Positions 46,036 to 54,564 of a stretch of DNA of 64,000 nucleotides are shown here, in pieces. The notes beneath the pieces are model-generated. The model saw only the letters and a program-made list of their open reading frames with translations. It searched no databases and was not told the origin of the DNA. Position 1 is the stretch's first letter. Each line of letters starts with the position of its first letter. The position numbers were made by a program, and so were the translations under genes. The DNA comes from Agromyces hippuratus (lineage in GTDB: Bacteria > Actinomycetota > Actinomycetes > Actinomycetales > Microbacteriaceae), in contig NZ_JACCFI010000001.1 of the NCBI RefSeq assembly GCF_013410355.1, positions 1,302,001 to 1,366,000 of the forward strand, written 5' to 3'.

Positions 46036-47193
46036 TTGGCGAAAGATGTCGATCTGGTGGTGGTCGGATCCGGCTTCTTCGGACTCACGATCGCCGAACG
46101 CTGCGCGACCGAGCTCGGCAAGCGGGTTCTCGTGATCGACCGACGCGACCACATCGGCGGCAACGCCTACAGCGAGATCGACCCCGAGACGGGCATCGAG
46201 GTCCACCGATACGGAGCGCACCTCTTCCACACCTCCAATCCGCGGGTGTGGGAGTACGTCAACCGATTCACCGAGTTCACGTCGTACGTGCACAAGGTGT
46301 ACACGACGCACCGCGGCGAGGTGTTCCCGTTGCCCATCAACCTGGGCACGATCAACCAGTTCTTCCGATCCGCACACGGACCCGACGCCGCGCGAGCGCT
46401 CGTCGCCTCCCAGGCCTCGGAGATCGAAGCCGGCGACGCGAAGAACCTCGAGGAGAAGGCGGTCTCGCTCATCGGGCGGCCGCTCTACGAGGCGTTCATC
46501 CGCGACTACACGGCCAAGCAGTGGCAGACGCCCCCGCGGGAGCTTCCCGCGGAGATCATCTCCCGGCTCCCCGTGCGCTACACGTACGACAACCGGTACT
46601 TCAACGACGACCACGAAGGGCTCCCGGTCGACGGGTACACGGCGTGGCTCGAACGCATGGCCGACCACCCGTTGATCGAGGTCCGGCTCTCGACCGACTT
46701 CTTCGACGAGTCCCAGCCGATCAACAAGCGCGCGCTCGCAGGCACCGTCCCGATCGTCTACACCGGTCCGATCGACCGGTACTTCGACTACTCGGAGGGC
46801 GAGCTCGCATGGCGCACGCTCGACTTCGAGCGAGAGGTGCTGCCCGTCGGCGATTTCCAGGGAACCTCGGTCATGAACTACGCCGACCCCGACGCGCCGT
46901 TCACGCGCATCCACGAGTTCCGGCATTTCCACCCCGAACGCGACTACCCGGTCGACAAGACGATCGTCATGCGCGAGTTCTCCCGCTTCGCCGAACGGTC
47001 CGACGAGCCCTACTACCCGGTCAACACCCCGAGCGACCGGGAGAAGCTCCTCGCCTATCGCGAACTCGCCAAGTCCGAGCCCGATGTGCTGTTCGGAGGC
47101 CGACTCGGCACGTACCAGTACCTCGACATGCACATGGCGATCGGCGCGGCGCTGTCGATGTTCGACAATCGACTGAGGCCGTCGTTCAGCTGA
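46036..47193 (+). CDS. glf: UDP-galactopyranose mutase
   Basis: 385-residue FAD enzyme converting UDP-galactopyranose to UDP-galactofuranose, the donor for galactan. FAD-binding VVGSGFFGLTIAERC, the HIGGNAYSEID turn, the substrate arginine region RPLYEAFIRDYTAKQW and the C-terminal GRLGTYQYLDMHMAIG are all present. TTG at 46036 is preferred because GGAG lies 7 bases upstream and the protein then starts just before the FAD motif as in other Glf; an in-frame ATG at 46012 lacks a ribosome binding site. Followed after 51 bases by the GlfT2-like gene. Confidence 0.95.
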   Translation: MAKDVDLVVVGSGFFGLTIAERCATELGKRVLVIDRRDHIGGNAYSEIDPETGIEVHRYGAHLFHTSNPRVWEYVNRFTEFTSYVHKVYTTHRGEVFPLPINLGTINQFFRSAHGPDAARALVASQASEIEAGDAKNLEEKAVSLIGRPLYEAFIRDYTAKQWQTPPRELPAEIISRLPVRYTYDNRYFNDDHEGLPVDGYTAWLERMADHPLIEVRLSTDFFDESQPINKRALAGTVPIVYTGPIDRYFDYSEGELAWRTLDFEREVLPVGDFQGTSVMNYADPDAPFTRIHEFRHFHPERDYPVDKTIVMREFSRFAERSDEPYYPVNTPSDREKLLAYRELAKSEPDVLFGGRLGTYQYLDMHMAIGAALSMFDNRLRPSFS

Positions 47194-47244
47194 CCCCTGG
47201 TTCGTCGCTCGGCGAGCCCGCCCACCGAGAGCCCTAAGGAATCC

Positions 47245-49146
47245 ATGACTCCGCACCCCGTCGTGCTGCAGCGCGTGATCTTCCCCGAACACGGAGACCC
47301 GCAGGCGCTCCCCCTCTACCTCGACACCGCGTCGGGCACGGGGACCAGGAAGTCCTCGCACAGCGGGCTGGCCTGGCTTCGAGGGCGCCGCGGAGTCGAG
47401 CTCCCCGCATTCGAGTCGGTCTCACTGGCCGCGTACTTCAACGCCTTCCCTGCCAGCTACTGGGCGCGTTGGACGACGCTCACGGGCACTCGCCTGCGCA
47501 TCGAGACCGAGGGCGCCGGGCGGATCATCGTCTTCCGTTCGAATGCACGAGGCGTGATCCAGCGTCTCGACGGCGTCGAGGTCGACGGGCCCGCCACGAC
47601 CGAGTTCGAGCTGCCCTTCAACTCCTACCTCGACGGCGGATGGCTCTGGTTCGACCTCATCGCCGCCGACCGTCCCCTCTCCGTCGTGCAGGCGGACTGG
47701 CTCGCCCTCGACGGAGAGTCGGTCGACAGCGGCGGCACGGCGACCGTGTCGATCACGACGCTCAATCGAGGCGACTACTGCACGAAGCTCCTCGCCGAGA
47801 TCGGCGGCGACGCCGACACGATGGCCCTCATCGACCGCGTGCAGGTCGTCGATCAGGGCAGCGAGCGCATCGTCGAGAACCCCGGCTACGCGCTCGCGAC
47901 GCAACGGCTCGGCGAGCGTCTTCGCGTCATCGAGCAGGCCAACCTCGGAGGCTCGGGCGGGTTCTCGCGCGGCATGCTCGAGACCGTCGAGGCCGGCGAG
48001 TCCGACTACGTGATCCTCCTCGACGACGACGTGGAGATCGAGCCCGAGAGCCTGCGACGGGCGATCGTCTTCGCGAATCACTGCGTCTCGCCCACCATCG
48101 TCGGCGGTCACATGTTCGACATGTACGACAAGTCGAAGCTCCACGCCTACGCCGAGGGGGTCGAGCCCCAGACGTTCAACTGGGGTGCGCTCACGCCGTC
48201 CCGGCACGATCTCGCGGAGTCGAACCTCCGCCAGACCCCGTGGCTGCACCGCCGCTTCGACGTCGACTACAACGGCTGGTGGATGTCGCTCATCCCCGTG
48301 TCGATCATCAAGGAGATCGGGTTGTCGATCCCGGTCTTCATCAAGTGGGATGACGCGGAGTACTCCCTGCGCGCCAGGGACCACGGGTATGCGACCGTGA
48401 GCCTTCCCGGCGCCGCCGTGTGGCACGTCTCATGGGTCGACAAAGACGACTCCCATGACTGGCAGGCGTTCTTCCACGCACGCAACCGACTCGTCGCCGC
48501 GCTCCTCCATTCACCGGCCCGCAACGGCGGCAAGCTGTGGCGCGAGAACTTCGCGCTCGATGTGAAGAACCTCTTCACCATGGACTACTACACCGTCGCG
48601 ATGCGCCATGCAGCCCTGCGAAACGTGTTCGAGGGTCCGGCCCAGTTGCACACCGACATGGTCGACCGGTTGCCGCGCGTGCGCGCGCTCGGTGCGGACT
48701 TCCGCGAGTCCACGCTCATCCGCGACTCCAGCCGATTGCCGCTCCTGCCGGCTCGTGCCGTCGAGGTGACGCCCGGACGCGCCGACCCTCGGCCCCGCGG
48801 TCCCCGCCTCCTCACCTGGTCGCTGCGGACCGCGTGGCGCCACGCCTTCAGCCGGCCCGCGGCGGACGCGGGAGTGCGCCCTGCCGCGCACCTGCCGTAT
48901 CAGGACGCCCGGTGGTTCGAGGTGCCGAACCACGACAGCGTGCTCATCAGCAACGCCGAGGGCTCGGGAGTCACGTGGCACGTCCGCGATCCCAAGCTGT
49001 TCCGTCGGTACCTCAGGGATTCGCTGCGGCTGAACCTTCGATCGCGCAGACAGTGGAGCACGCTCGCAGCGCGGTATCGAGCCGATCTCGGCTCGATCAC
49101 GTCGGCCGAGGCATGGTCGCGGTCGCTCGAGCTCGACGGCGACTGA
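47245..49146 (+). CDS. glfT2: GlfT2-like galactofuranosyltransferase (GT2, GT78-like layout)
   Basis: 633 residues, almost the length of M. tuberculosis GlfT2. N-terminal beta-sandwich (1-165), GT-A domain (166-400) with VSITTLNRGDYC, the DDD metal site at 260-262 (ILLDDDVEIE), W368 D369 D370 (KWDDAEYSLR) and W393 H394 (AVWHVSW), then a C-terminal helical domain. These are the positions of the catalytic residues of GlfT2, which polymerises alternating 5- and 6-linked galactofuranose. Directly downstream of glf, its donor supplier. The product is therefore very likely a galactan chain. Confidence 0.92.
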   Translation: MTPHPVVLQRVIFPEHGDPQALPLYLDTASGTGTRKSSHSGLAWLRGRRGVELPAFESVSLAAYFNAFPASYWARWTTLTGTRLRIETEGAGRIIVFRSNARGVIQRLDGVEVDGPATTEFELPFNSYLDGGWLWFDLIAADRPLSVVQADWLALDGESVDSGGTATVSITTLNRGDYCTKLLAEIGGDADTMALIDRVQVVDQGSERIVENPGYALATQRLGERLRVIEQANLGGSGGFSRGMLETVEAGESDYVILLDDDVEIEPESLRRAIVFANHCVSPTIVGGHMFDMYDKSKLHAYAEGVEPQTFNWGALTPSRHDLAESNLRQTPWLHRRFDVDYNGWWMSLIPVSIIKEIGLSIPVFIKWDDAEYSLRARDHGYATVSLPGAAVWHVSWVDKDDSHDWQAFFHARNRLVAALLHSPARNGGKLWRENFALDVKNLFTMDYYTVAMRHAALRNVFEGPAQLHTDMVDRLPRVRALGADFRESTLIRDSSRLPLLPARAVEVTPGRADPRPRGPRLLTWSLRTAWRHAFSRPAADAGVRPAAHLPYQDARWFEVPNHDSVLISNAEGSGVTWHVRDPKLFRRYLRDSLRLNLRSRRQWSTLAARYRADLGSITSAEAWSRSLELDGD

Positions 49147-49149
49147 GGC

Positions 49150-50046
49150 TCAGCCGGCGCCGAGGCCGCCGAAGGTGTGACGTGCGAGACTCCTGAAGCC
49201 CTCGCCGTCACGGGCGAGCACGGCTTTCGGGAGGTCTGCGGCTGCGTGCAGGCGCGAACTCAGGTGCACGCGCGCCGCACGCGCCGCACGATGCCAGCCC
49301 AGCGCATCCATGTCGCGCGCCGCCTCCCGGAACACCTGTCGTTCCTCGGCGAACTTCGAACCGTCGGGACCGGTCACCGCGGAGACGCTACCGCCGTGCC
49401 GTCGGTATCGGAAGACGATCTCGTCGTCCGCAACGAGAAGGCCCCCGTCCTTCGCGAACTCGAGATGCATGACGAGATCCTGCACGACGTTGAGATCGGC
49501 GCGGAACTCATACCGCTTCAGCCGCTCGACGTCCCAGACGATCGAGGGGAAGTAGAGCCAGTTCGCCTGCAAGAGGCTCTTCGCCATCTGCTCGCCTTCG
49601 AGCGTCCGCATCCCGGTGCCGCGAGGGGCGTACAGCGCCTTCACCCGATCCGCGAGCGGACGGTGCACGGCGCCATCGGCATCGATGACCTCGACCCCGG
49701 GCTGGATCATCGCGGCGTCGGGGAACGCCGTCGCGATCTGCCGGACGCGCCCGACGAAACCGGGGAGCATGACGTCGTCGCATCCCATGATCACCGCGCG
49801 TCGCTCGCGCATCAACGACACCGCCTTGTGGAAGTTCCCGCTGACCCCGAGGTTGATGTCGTTGCGCAGGTAGGTGACGCGTGCGTCGGCGATCGCCGCC
49901 GCCCATGCTCCGGCGCTGGGGTCGGGGTACACGTCATCGATGATCGTCAGACGCCAGTCCGGGTCGGACTGAGCGAGCACGCTCTCGACCGCGAGCTTGA
50001 AGTGATCGATACGACCGTAGAACGGCATCATGATGTCGAGGGTCAC
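49150..50046 (-). CDS. GT2 glycosyltransferase
   Basis: 298 residues from a GTG start. The GT-A domain begins at once (LDIMMPFYGRIDHFKLAVES) with LTIIDDVYPDP and MGCDDVMLPGF as the metal-binding stretch; the acceptor part ends by residue 240. The sugar specificity cannot be read. It is convergent with glfT2 (3 bases apart) and divergent from the next GT gene. Its isolated orientation suggests it was added to the cluster separately. Confidence 0.85.
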   Translation of the reverse strand: MTLDIMMPFYGRIDHFKLAVESVLAQSDPDWRLTIIDDVYPDPSAGAWAAAIADARVTYLRNDINLGVSGNFHKAVSLMRERRAVIMGCDDVMLPGFVGRVRQIATAFPDAAMIQPGVEVIDADGAVHRPLADRVKALYAPRGTGMRTLEGEQMAKSLLQANWLYFPSIVWDVERLKRYEFRADLNVVQDLVMHLEFAKDGGLLVADDEIVFRYRRHGGSVSAVTGPDGSKFAEERQVFREAARDMDALGWHRAARAARVHLSSRLHAAADLPKAVLARDGEGFRSLARHTFGGLGAG

Positions 50047-50099
50047 CGATCCATGATCCCACGGCGGCTCGTTCGCAGAGCACGCGCGGGCGTCGTTGA

Positions 50100-50105
50100 T
50101 ATGCT
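50100..50105 (+). promoter_or_regulatory. Candidate -10 for the DPM1-like gene
   Basis: TATGCT nine bases before the ATG at 50115; the leader would be nearly absent. Confidence 0.3.
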
Positions 50106-50114
50106 CGATTCATC

Positions 50115-50846
50115 ATGAATGACTCTCTCGACCGCGTACTGGTCATCGTTCCGGCGTGGAATGAACAGGCCAATGTCGGCAACACAGTTCGGGAGATCCG
50201 AGAACGTTCGGCGGGGCTCGACATCGTCGTGGTCGACGACGGCTCGACCGACGACACCGCCCGCGTCGCGCGCGACGCCGGCGCCACCGTCATCCCGCTT
50301 CCCATCAACCTCGGGGTCGGAGGAGCGATGCGCGCGGGCTTCACCTACGCGCAGCGCCACGGCTACGACGCGGCGATCCAGGTCGATGCCGACGGACAGC
50401 ACGATCCCGCTGAGATCCGCCACGTGCTGGACGGCCTCGAACACGCGGACATCTCCATCGGCGCTCGATTCGCCGACAAGGGCGCGTACGAGGTGCGGGG
50501 CCCGCGACGGTGGGCGATGCTCTTCCTCGCCGGCGTGATGACGAACGTCGCCGGCACCCGACTCACCGACGTCACCTCGGGATTCCGCGCCGCCAACCAC
50601 AAGGCGATCGAGCAGTACGTGCGCTACTACCCCGCCGAGTACCTCGGCGACACCGTCGACTCGCTCGTCGCAGCGGTGCACGCCGGCCTCACGGTCACCC
50701 AGGTTCCCGTCGCGATGCGACCGAGAGCCCACGGCAACCCCAGCCAGAACCCGATGGGTGCGACGGTCTACCTGCTGCGATCGGTCTTCGCGCTCGGGCT
50801 GGCACTCATGAGACCCAGGAAGACTACACGAGGAACCACGACATGA
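50115..50846 (+). CDS. DPM1-like GT2: probable polyprenyl-phosphate glycosyltransferase
   Basis: 243 residues: RVLVIVPAWNEQANVGNTV, IVVVDDGSTDDT, the DxD in AIQVDADGQHDP and the LTDVTSGFRAANHKAI acceptor loop, all typical of dolichol/polyprenyl-phosphate mannosyl or glucosyl synthases. It lacks C-terminal membrane helices; the next gene, coupled by ATGA, provides them. Product would be a lipid-linked monosaccharide used outside the membrane by GT-C enzymes, for which the 665-aa membrane protein at 56978 is a candidate. Confidence 0.9.
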   Translation: MNDSLDRVLVIVPAWNEQANVGNTVREIRERSAGLDIVVVDDGSTDDTARVARDAGATVIPLPINLGVGGAMRAGFTYAQRHGYDAAIQVDADGQHDPAEIRHVLDGLEHADISIGARFADKGAYEVRGPRRWAMLFLAGVMTNVAGTRLTDVTSGFRAANHKAIEQYVRYYPAEYLGDTVDSLVAAVHAGLTVTQVPVAMRPRAHGNPSQNPMGATVYLLRSVFALGLALMRPRKTTRGTTT

Positions 50847-51241
50847 TCGTCACCTTCGGGATCGCATTGGCGGTCATCCTGCTCACCATCGTCATCTCGA
50901 TGCTGCTCCGTCGCAAGCTGCGGGAGAAGTACGCGATCCTCTGGATCGTCATCGGCGTCGCGGTGCTCATCCTCGGCCTCTTCCCGCAGTTGCTCGAGTG
51001 GCTCACCGGCGCACTCGGCGTGCAGGTGCCCTCGAACCTCCTCTTCTCGCTCGCGATCGTCCTCCTCCTCGGCGTGAGCCTCCACCTCTCGTGGGAGATC
51101 TCGCAGGCCGAGGACGAGATCAGACGAGTCGCGGAAGAGACCGCCATCCTCAATGCCGAGGTGGATCGGCTCTCACGTCGGATCGATCAGCTCACGCCGT
51201 CGTCGCGCGACGAGCCCGATCTGCCGACGAACCCCGAGTAG
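50843..51241 (+). CDS. DUF2304 membrane protein, partner of the preceding GT2
   Basis: 132 residues, three membrane helices (residues 2-22, 30-52 and 65-85, e.g. ALAVILLTIVISMLLRRKLR) followed by a cytoplasmic coiled coil (EDEIRRVAEETAILNAEVDR). DUF2304 proteins regularly follow DPM1-like GT2 genes and probably anchor them to the membrane. Coupled to the GT gene by a 4-base overlap. Confidence 0.9.
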   Translation: MIVTFGIALAVILLTIVISMLLRRKLREKYAILWIVIGVAVLILGLFPQLLEWLTGALGVQVPSNLLFSLAIVLLLGVSLHLSWEISQAEDEIRRVAEETAILNAEVDRLSRRIDQLTPSSRDEPDLPTNPE

Positions 51242-51314
51242 CGTCCGCACTGATCGTCATTCGGCGCCGGCGCGGCGTGGGCGCTGCCGACCCGTTCGGC
51301 GATCGGTGCTCGGT

Positions 51315-51336
51315 GCTCCGACCCTCGGCTCGGAGC
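51315..51336. terminator. Hairpin between convergent GT genes
   Basis: A 7-bp perfect stem (51315-51321 with 51330-51336, loop 8) in the 115-base convergent spacer. Confidence 0.45.
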
Positions 51337-51356
51337 GATTGCGGCCCCGACCGGAC

Positions 51357-52121
51357 CTACGCGCGTCGCCGCTGACGGTTCCGTCGCCGTGTCGCCGTGC
51401 CGACAGCGCGCAGCAGCATGATCCGCGAACGGATCACCGCCCCAACACCGCGCGGCTTCGCCGGAGACGCGTTCGAGTCGTGCAGCCGCCGCAGGATCGT
51501 GACGTCCTCGACATGACGCATCGTCCGATTCACGTTCGCCGAGACAGCGATCCAGAGATCATGCGATTCCACGAGGTACTCGGGAAACGGGAGTGCGACG
51601 TCGCGGAACTCACTGCGAATCGCCATCGCGCACCCGTAGTACGGTGCGTCGCCGATGAGCACGCGGACCACGTTCCGAACCGACTTGCTCGAGTCGCTGG
51701 CGCGCAGCCGCCATTCCCGACCGGTGAGCGGCGAGGTGAGGGGCTCTCGCGATGGGAAGAGTGCGAGATTCGACGCCGCCACGGATCCGGACTCCAGCGC
51801 CGCCGCGAGCGCGTCGACCCTCCCCTCCGCCCAGACGTCATCCTGATCCGAGAACATGATCAGTGCGCCCTGCGCGATCGAGATCGCCTGCTGGAACGCG
51901 AGCACGTAGCCGACGTTCTTCTCGAGCTGCACGAAGCGGATGCGAGCATCGTCGATCGCGCGCACGAGTTCGACGGTGCGGTCGCGGCTCGCGTCGTCGA
52001 CGACGACGAGTTCGTCCTCGGCCGCGAGCTGCGGCAGGATCGACTCGATCTGCTCCACCACGTACCGCTCGCCGTTGTAAGTGGCCATGCAGACGCTCAC
52101 GGTGGGACGTCGGCTGGTCAT
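51357..52121 (-). CDS. GT2 glycosyltransferase, rhamnosyltransferase-like
   Basis: 254 residues: TVSVCMATYNGERYVVEQIE, VVVDDASRDRTVEL, and the metal site IMFSDQDDVWAEGR. The SDQDDVW pattern is typical of alpha-rhamnosyl and related transferases of wall and capsule clusters. The donor would then be dTDP-rhamnose from the adjacent rml genes. TATGAT 6 bases before the ATG and no Shine-Dalgarno point to a leaderless message. Same strand as the flippase 49 bases upstream. Confidence 0.87.
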   Translation of the reverse strand: MTSRRPTVSVCMATYNGERYVVEQIESILPQLAAEDELVVVDDASRDRTVELVRAIDDARIRFVQLEKNVGYVLAFQQAISIAQGALIMFSDQDDVWAEGRVDALAAALESGSVAASNLALFPSREPLTSPLTGREWRLRASDSSKSVRNVVRVLIGDAPYYGCAMAIRSEFRDVALPFPEYLVESHDLWIAVSANVNRTMRHVEDVTILRRLHDSNASPAKPRGVGAVIRSRIMLLRAVGTATRRRNRQRRRA

Positions 52122-52127
52122 GTACCG

Positions 52128-52133
52128 ATCATA
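52128..52133 (-). promoter_or_regulatory. -10 element of a leaderless promoter for the rhamnosyltransferase-like gene
   Basis: TATGAT (5/6 consensus) on the minus strand, six bases before the ATG at 52121. Confidence 0.5.
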
Positions 52134-52170
52134 ACTTGGACGTGACGACGGTCTCGGGCACTCGCGCGGG

Positions 52171-53478
52171 TCACCCGACCCGCCCGACCTCGGCCGGCGG
52201 GGTCGCCCCGTCCGCTGCCGTCCCGCCCGGCTTGATGCCGAACACGTGGATGGCGATCCCGACGATCGGAGCAGCCAGGAGCGCGACGATGGTTCGGGTC
52301 ATCGGATCGAGGGGCAGGAGGAGCGCTGCGATCGTGACCACGGCGGCTCCGACCCATCCGGCGATGTACGGCGCGTGGCGCCCCTCGCTCAAGACCGCAG
52401 GTCCCGTCAGGCAGAGGATCGCGACGAGACCGCCGCTCACCATGACGGCTGCGGCGACGTACGGCTCGACGCTGTAGCGACCGCTGGACAGGAGCTCGAC
52501 GAGCCAGGGCCCCCACAGCCATGCGGCCAGGGCGAGGAGCGCGGTGACGAGCGCGGTCAGGACCGCGTACTTGACGAGCCTGGGCCGGACCCGCTTGCCT
52601 GCGTCGCGGAAGTCGACGATGAGGAAGCTCTGCAGCGCCATGAGCGGGATGATCAACGGAGCGCGCGTGAGCGTGATCGTGAGCACGAGTCCCGCGAGGG
52701 ATTCGGCGGGGAACGTCGGCATCAGCGTGCGGAGGAGCATCGGCAGCCCGGTGACCATGATTCCGGTCGCTGCCGCGGCCGTGACGGTGCCGAGGGCGTT
52801 CACGCTCAGGCGGGCCGCGGGAACGTCGAGACGGTAGTTGCCGACGACCTCTCTGCGGAACCCGATCCAGACGATGCCGAAGGTGAGCGCGAACGGCGCC
52901 GCGACGAGGAACGCCAGCAGCCCGGGCGGCGCGTTCAGGAGGAGCCCCAGCCCGACCGCCACACCGCGCAGGACCGCGTCGATGACCATGACGAGCGCGA
53001 TCGGGCGCCAGAGCGAGAGACCGTACAGCACCCCGGACAGGACCGCAGTGAGCAGGTACCCGATCAGGCCGATGGCGAAGGCGCCGGTCATGGCCACCGG
53101 TGCCGCAGCGAATGCGACCGGCCCCAGGGCCAGCCCCACGATGACCGCGACGACGGCCAGGATCGCTGCAGCGATGAGGGTGAACGTGCGCAGTGTCGGC
53201 GTGTGAACCGGCACGTCCGAACGTCGCGTCGCGCGCGTCACCTCCTGCTGGGTTCCGCCGACCGCTGCGCTGAAGAGGTAGAGCGTCGACCAGAACACCG
53301 TGAAGGCGAGATACGACTCGGCATCGTCGAGCAGGGCGGGAGCCAGGAGCTGGATGAGGTAGCCGAACGCCCCGGCGACCGCCGTCGCCGCGAGGATCAG
53401 GATGAGCCCGCGAGACCGGCGTTCGGCCGGTCGGCGAGGCTCGTCCATCGGAGCGTCGCCCACCGGATCGGCGTTCAC
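52171..53478 (-). CDS. Oligosaccharide flippase-like membrane protein (Wzx/MATE superfamily)
   Basis: 435 residues with 12 predicted membrane segments in the Wzx/MurJ pattern (LILILAATAVAGAFGYLIQL, then FWSTLYLFSAAVGGTQQEVTR). It would flip lipid-linked glycans across the membrane. Having both a flippase and an ABC exporter in one locus suggests two glycans or two stages of one. No partner polymerase adjoins it, but the two ligase/polymerase-like genes at 31.7-34.4 kb could serve. Confidence 0.85.
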   Translation of the reverse strand: MNADPVGDAPMDEPRRPAERRSRGLILILAATAVAGAFGYLIQLLAPALLDDAESYLAFTVFWSTLYLFSAAVGGTQQEVTRATRRSDVPVHTPTLRTFTLIAAAILAVVAVIVGLALGPVAFAAAPVAMTGAFAIGLIGYLLTAVLSGVLYGLSLWRPIALVMVIDAVLRGVAVGLGLLLNAPPGLLAFLVAAPFALTFGIVWIGFRREVVGNYRLDVPAARLSVNALGTVTAAAATGIMVTGLPMLLRTLMPTFPAESLAGLVLTITLTRAPLIIPLMALQSFLIVDFRDAGKRVRPRLVKYAVLTALVTALLALAAWLWGPWLVELLSSGRYSVEPYVAAAVMVSGGLVAILCLTGPAVLSEGRHAPYIAGWVGAAVVTIAALLLPLDPMTRTIVALLAAPIVGIAIHVFGIKPGGTAADGATPPAEVGRVG

Positions 53479-53691
53479 GAATCGCCCGCAGTCGCCCGAT
53501 CCCGGCGTGCCGAGCGCTCAGCGGCGCTCCGGCTCACGAGGGCGACCCGGGTCGAGTGGACCGCGATCTGTGCGGACGCGGTCGCCTGTCCACGCCATTC
53601 GTCCACCACGTGCCCATCCTATCTGCCCCGATTCGCGGCCTCGCCGGCCCCGGTCGGTGCGATCACTCCCCACATGAGAGGATAGGTGCTC

Positions 53692-54564
53692 GTGAAAGGC
53701 ATCATTCTCGCAGGCGGCTCGGGCACACGACTTCATCCCATCACGCTCGGAGTCTCGAAGCAGCTGATTCCCGTGTACGACAAGCCGATGGTGTACTACC
53801 CCTTGTCGACGCTCATGCTGGCCGGGATCAGCGAGATCCTCGTGATCACGACGCCGCACGACGCCCCGTTCTTCGAACGCCTGCTGGGCGACGGGTCGCA
53901 GTTCGGCATCTCCCTGACGTTCGCTCAGCAGCCTTCTCCCGACGGGCTCGCGCAGGCCTTCACGATCGGCGCCGACTTCATCGGCGACGACAAGGTCGCG
54001 CTCGTCCTCGGCGACAACCTGCTCTACGGCCCGAGCCTCGGCACGCAGCTCAAGCGCTACACCGATATCGACGGTGGTGCGGTGTTCGCCTACTGGGTCG
54101 CCGATCCGCAGGCCTACGGCGTCGTCGAGTTCGATGCCGACGGCCGCGCGGTGTCCCTCGAGGAGAAGCCGGCCGTACCCCGGAGCAACTACGCCGTTCC
54201 CGGCCTCTACTTCTACGACAACGACGTCATCGAGATCGCCCGCGGCCTGAAGCCGAGTCCTCGCGGCGAGTACGAGATCACCGACATCAACCGCGCATAC
54301 CTCGAGCGGGAGAAGCTGCAGGTCGAGGTGCTCCCCCGCGGCACGGCCTGGCTCGACACCGGCACCTTCGACCAGATGACCGACGCCGCCGAGTACGTCC
54401 GCACGATCCAGCGCCGCACCGGCCTGTCGATCGGCGTCCCCGAGGAGGTCGCATGGCGGCAGGGCTTCCTCAGCGACGACGGCCTCCGCGAACGCGCCGA
54501 GAAGCTCGTGAAATCGGGTTACGGCACCTACCTGCTCGACACTCTGGAAAGGGGCCATGCATGA
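53692..54564 (+). CDS. rmlA: Glucose-1-phosphate thymidylyltransferase
   Basis: 290 residues; first step of dTDP-L-rhamnose synthesis. Nucleotide loop GIILAGGSGTRLHPIT, LVLGDNLLYG and the C-terminal EITDINRAYL, ARGTAWLDTGT-type motif are complete. The GTG at 53692 has GAGAGGA 9 bases upstream; a GTG at 53686 would be too close. Overlaps rmlB by 4 bases. The 213-base spacer to the divergent flippase holds no clear promoter. Confidence 0.96.
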   Translation: MKGIILAGGSGTRLHPITLGVSKQLIPVYDKPMVYYPLSTLMLAGISEILVITTPHDAPFFERLLGDGSQFGISLTFAQQPSPDGLAQAFTIGADFIGDDKVALVLGDNLLYGPSLGTQLKRYTDIDGGAVFAYWVADPQAYGVVEFDADGRAVSLEEKPAVPRSNYAVPGLYFYDNDVIEIARGLKPSPRGEYEITDINRAYLEREKLQVEVLPRGTAWLDTGTFDQMTDAAEYVRTIQRRTGLSIGVPEEVAWRQGFLSDDGLRERAEKLVKSGYGTYLLDTLERGHA

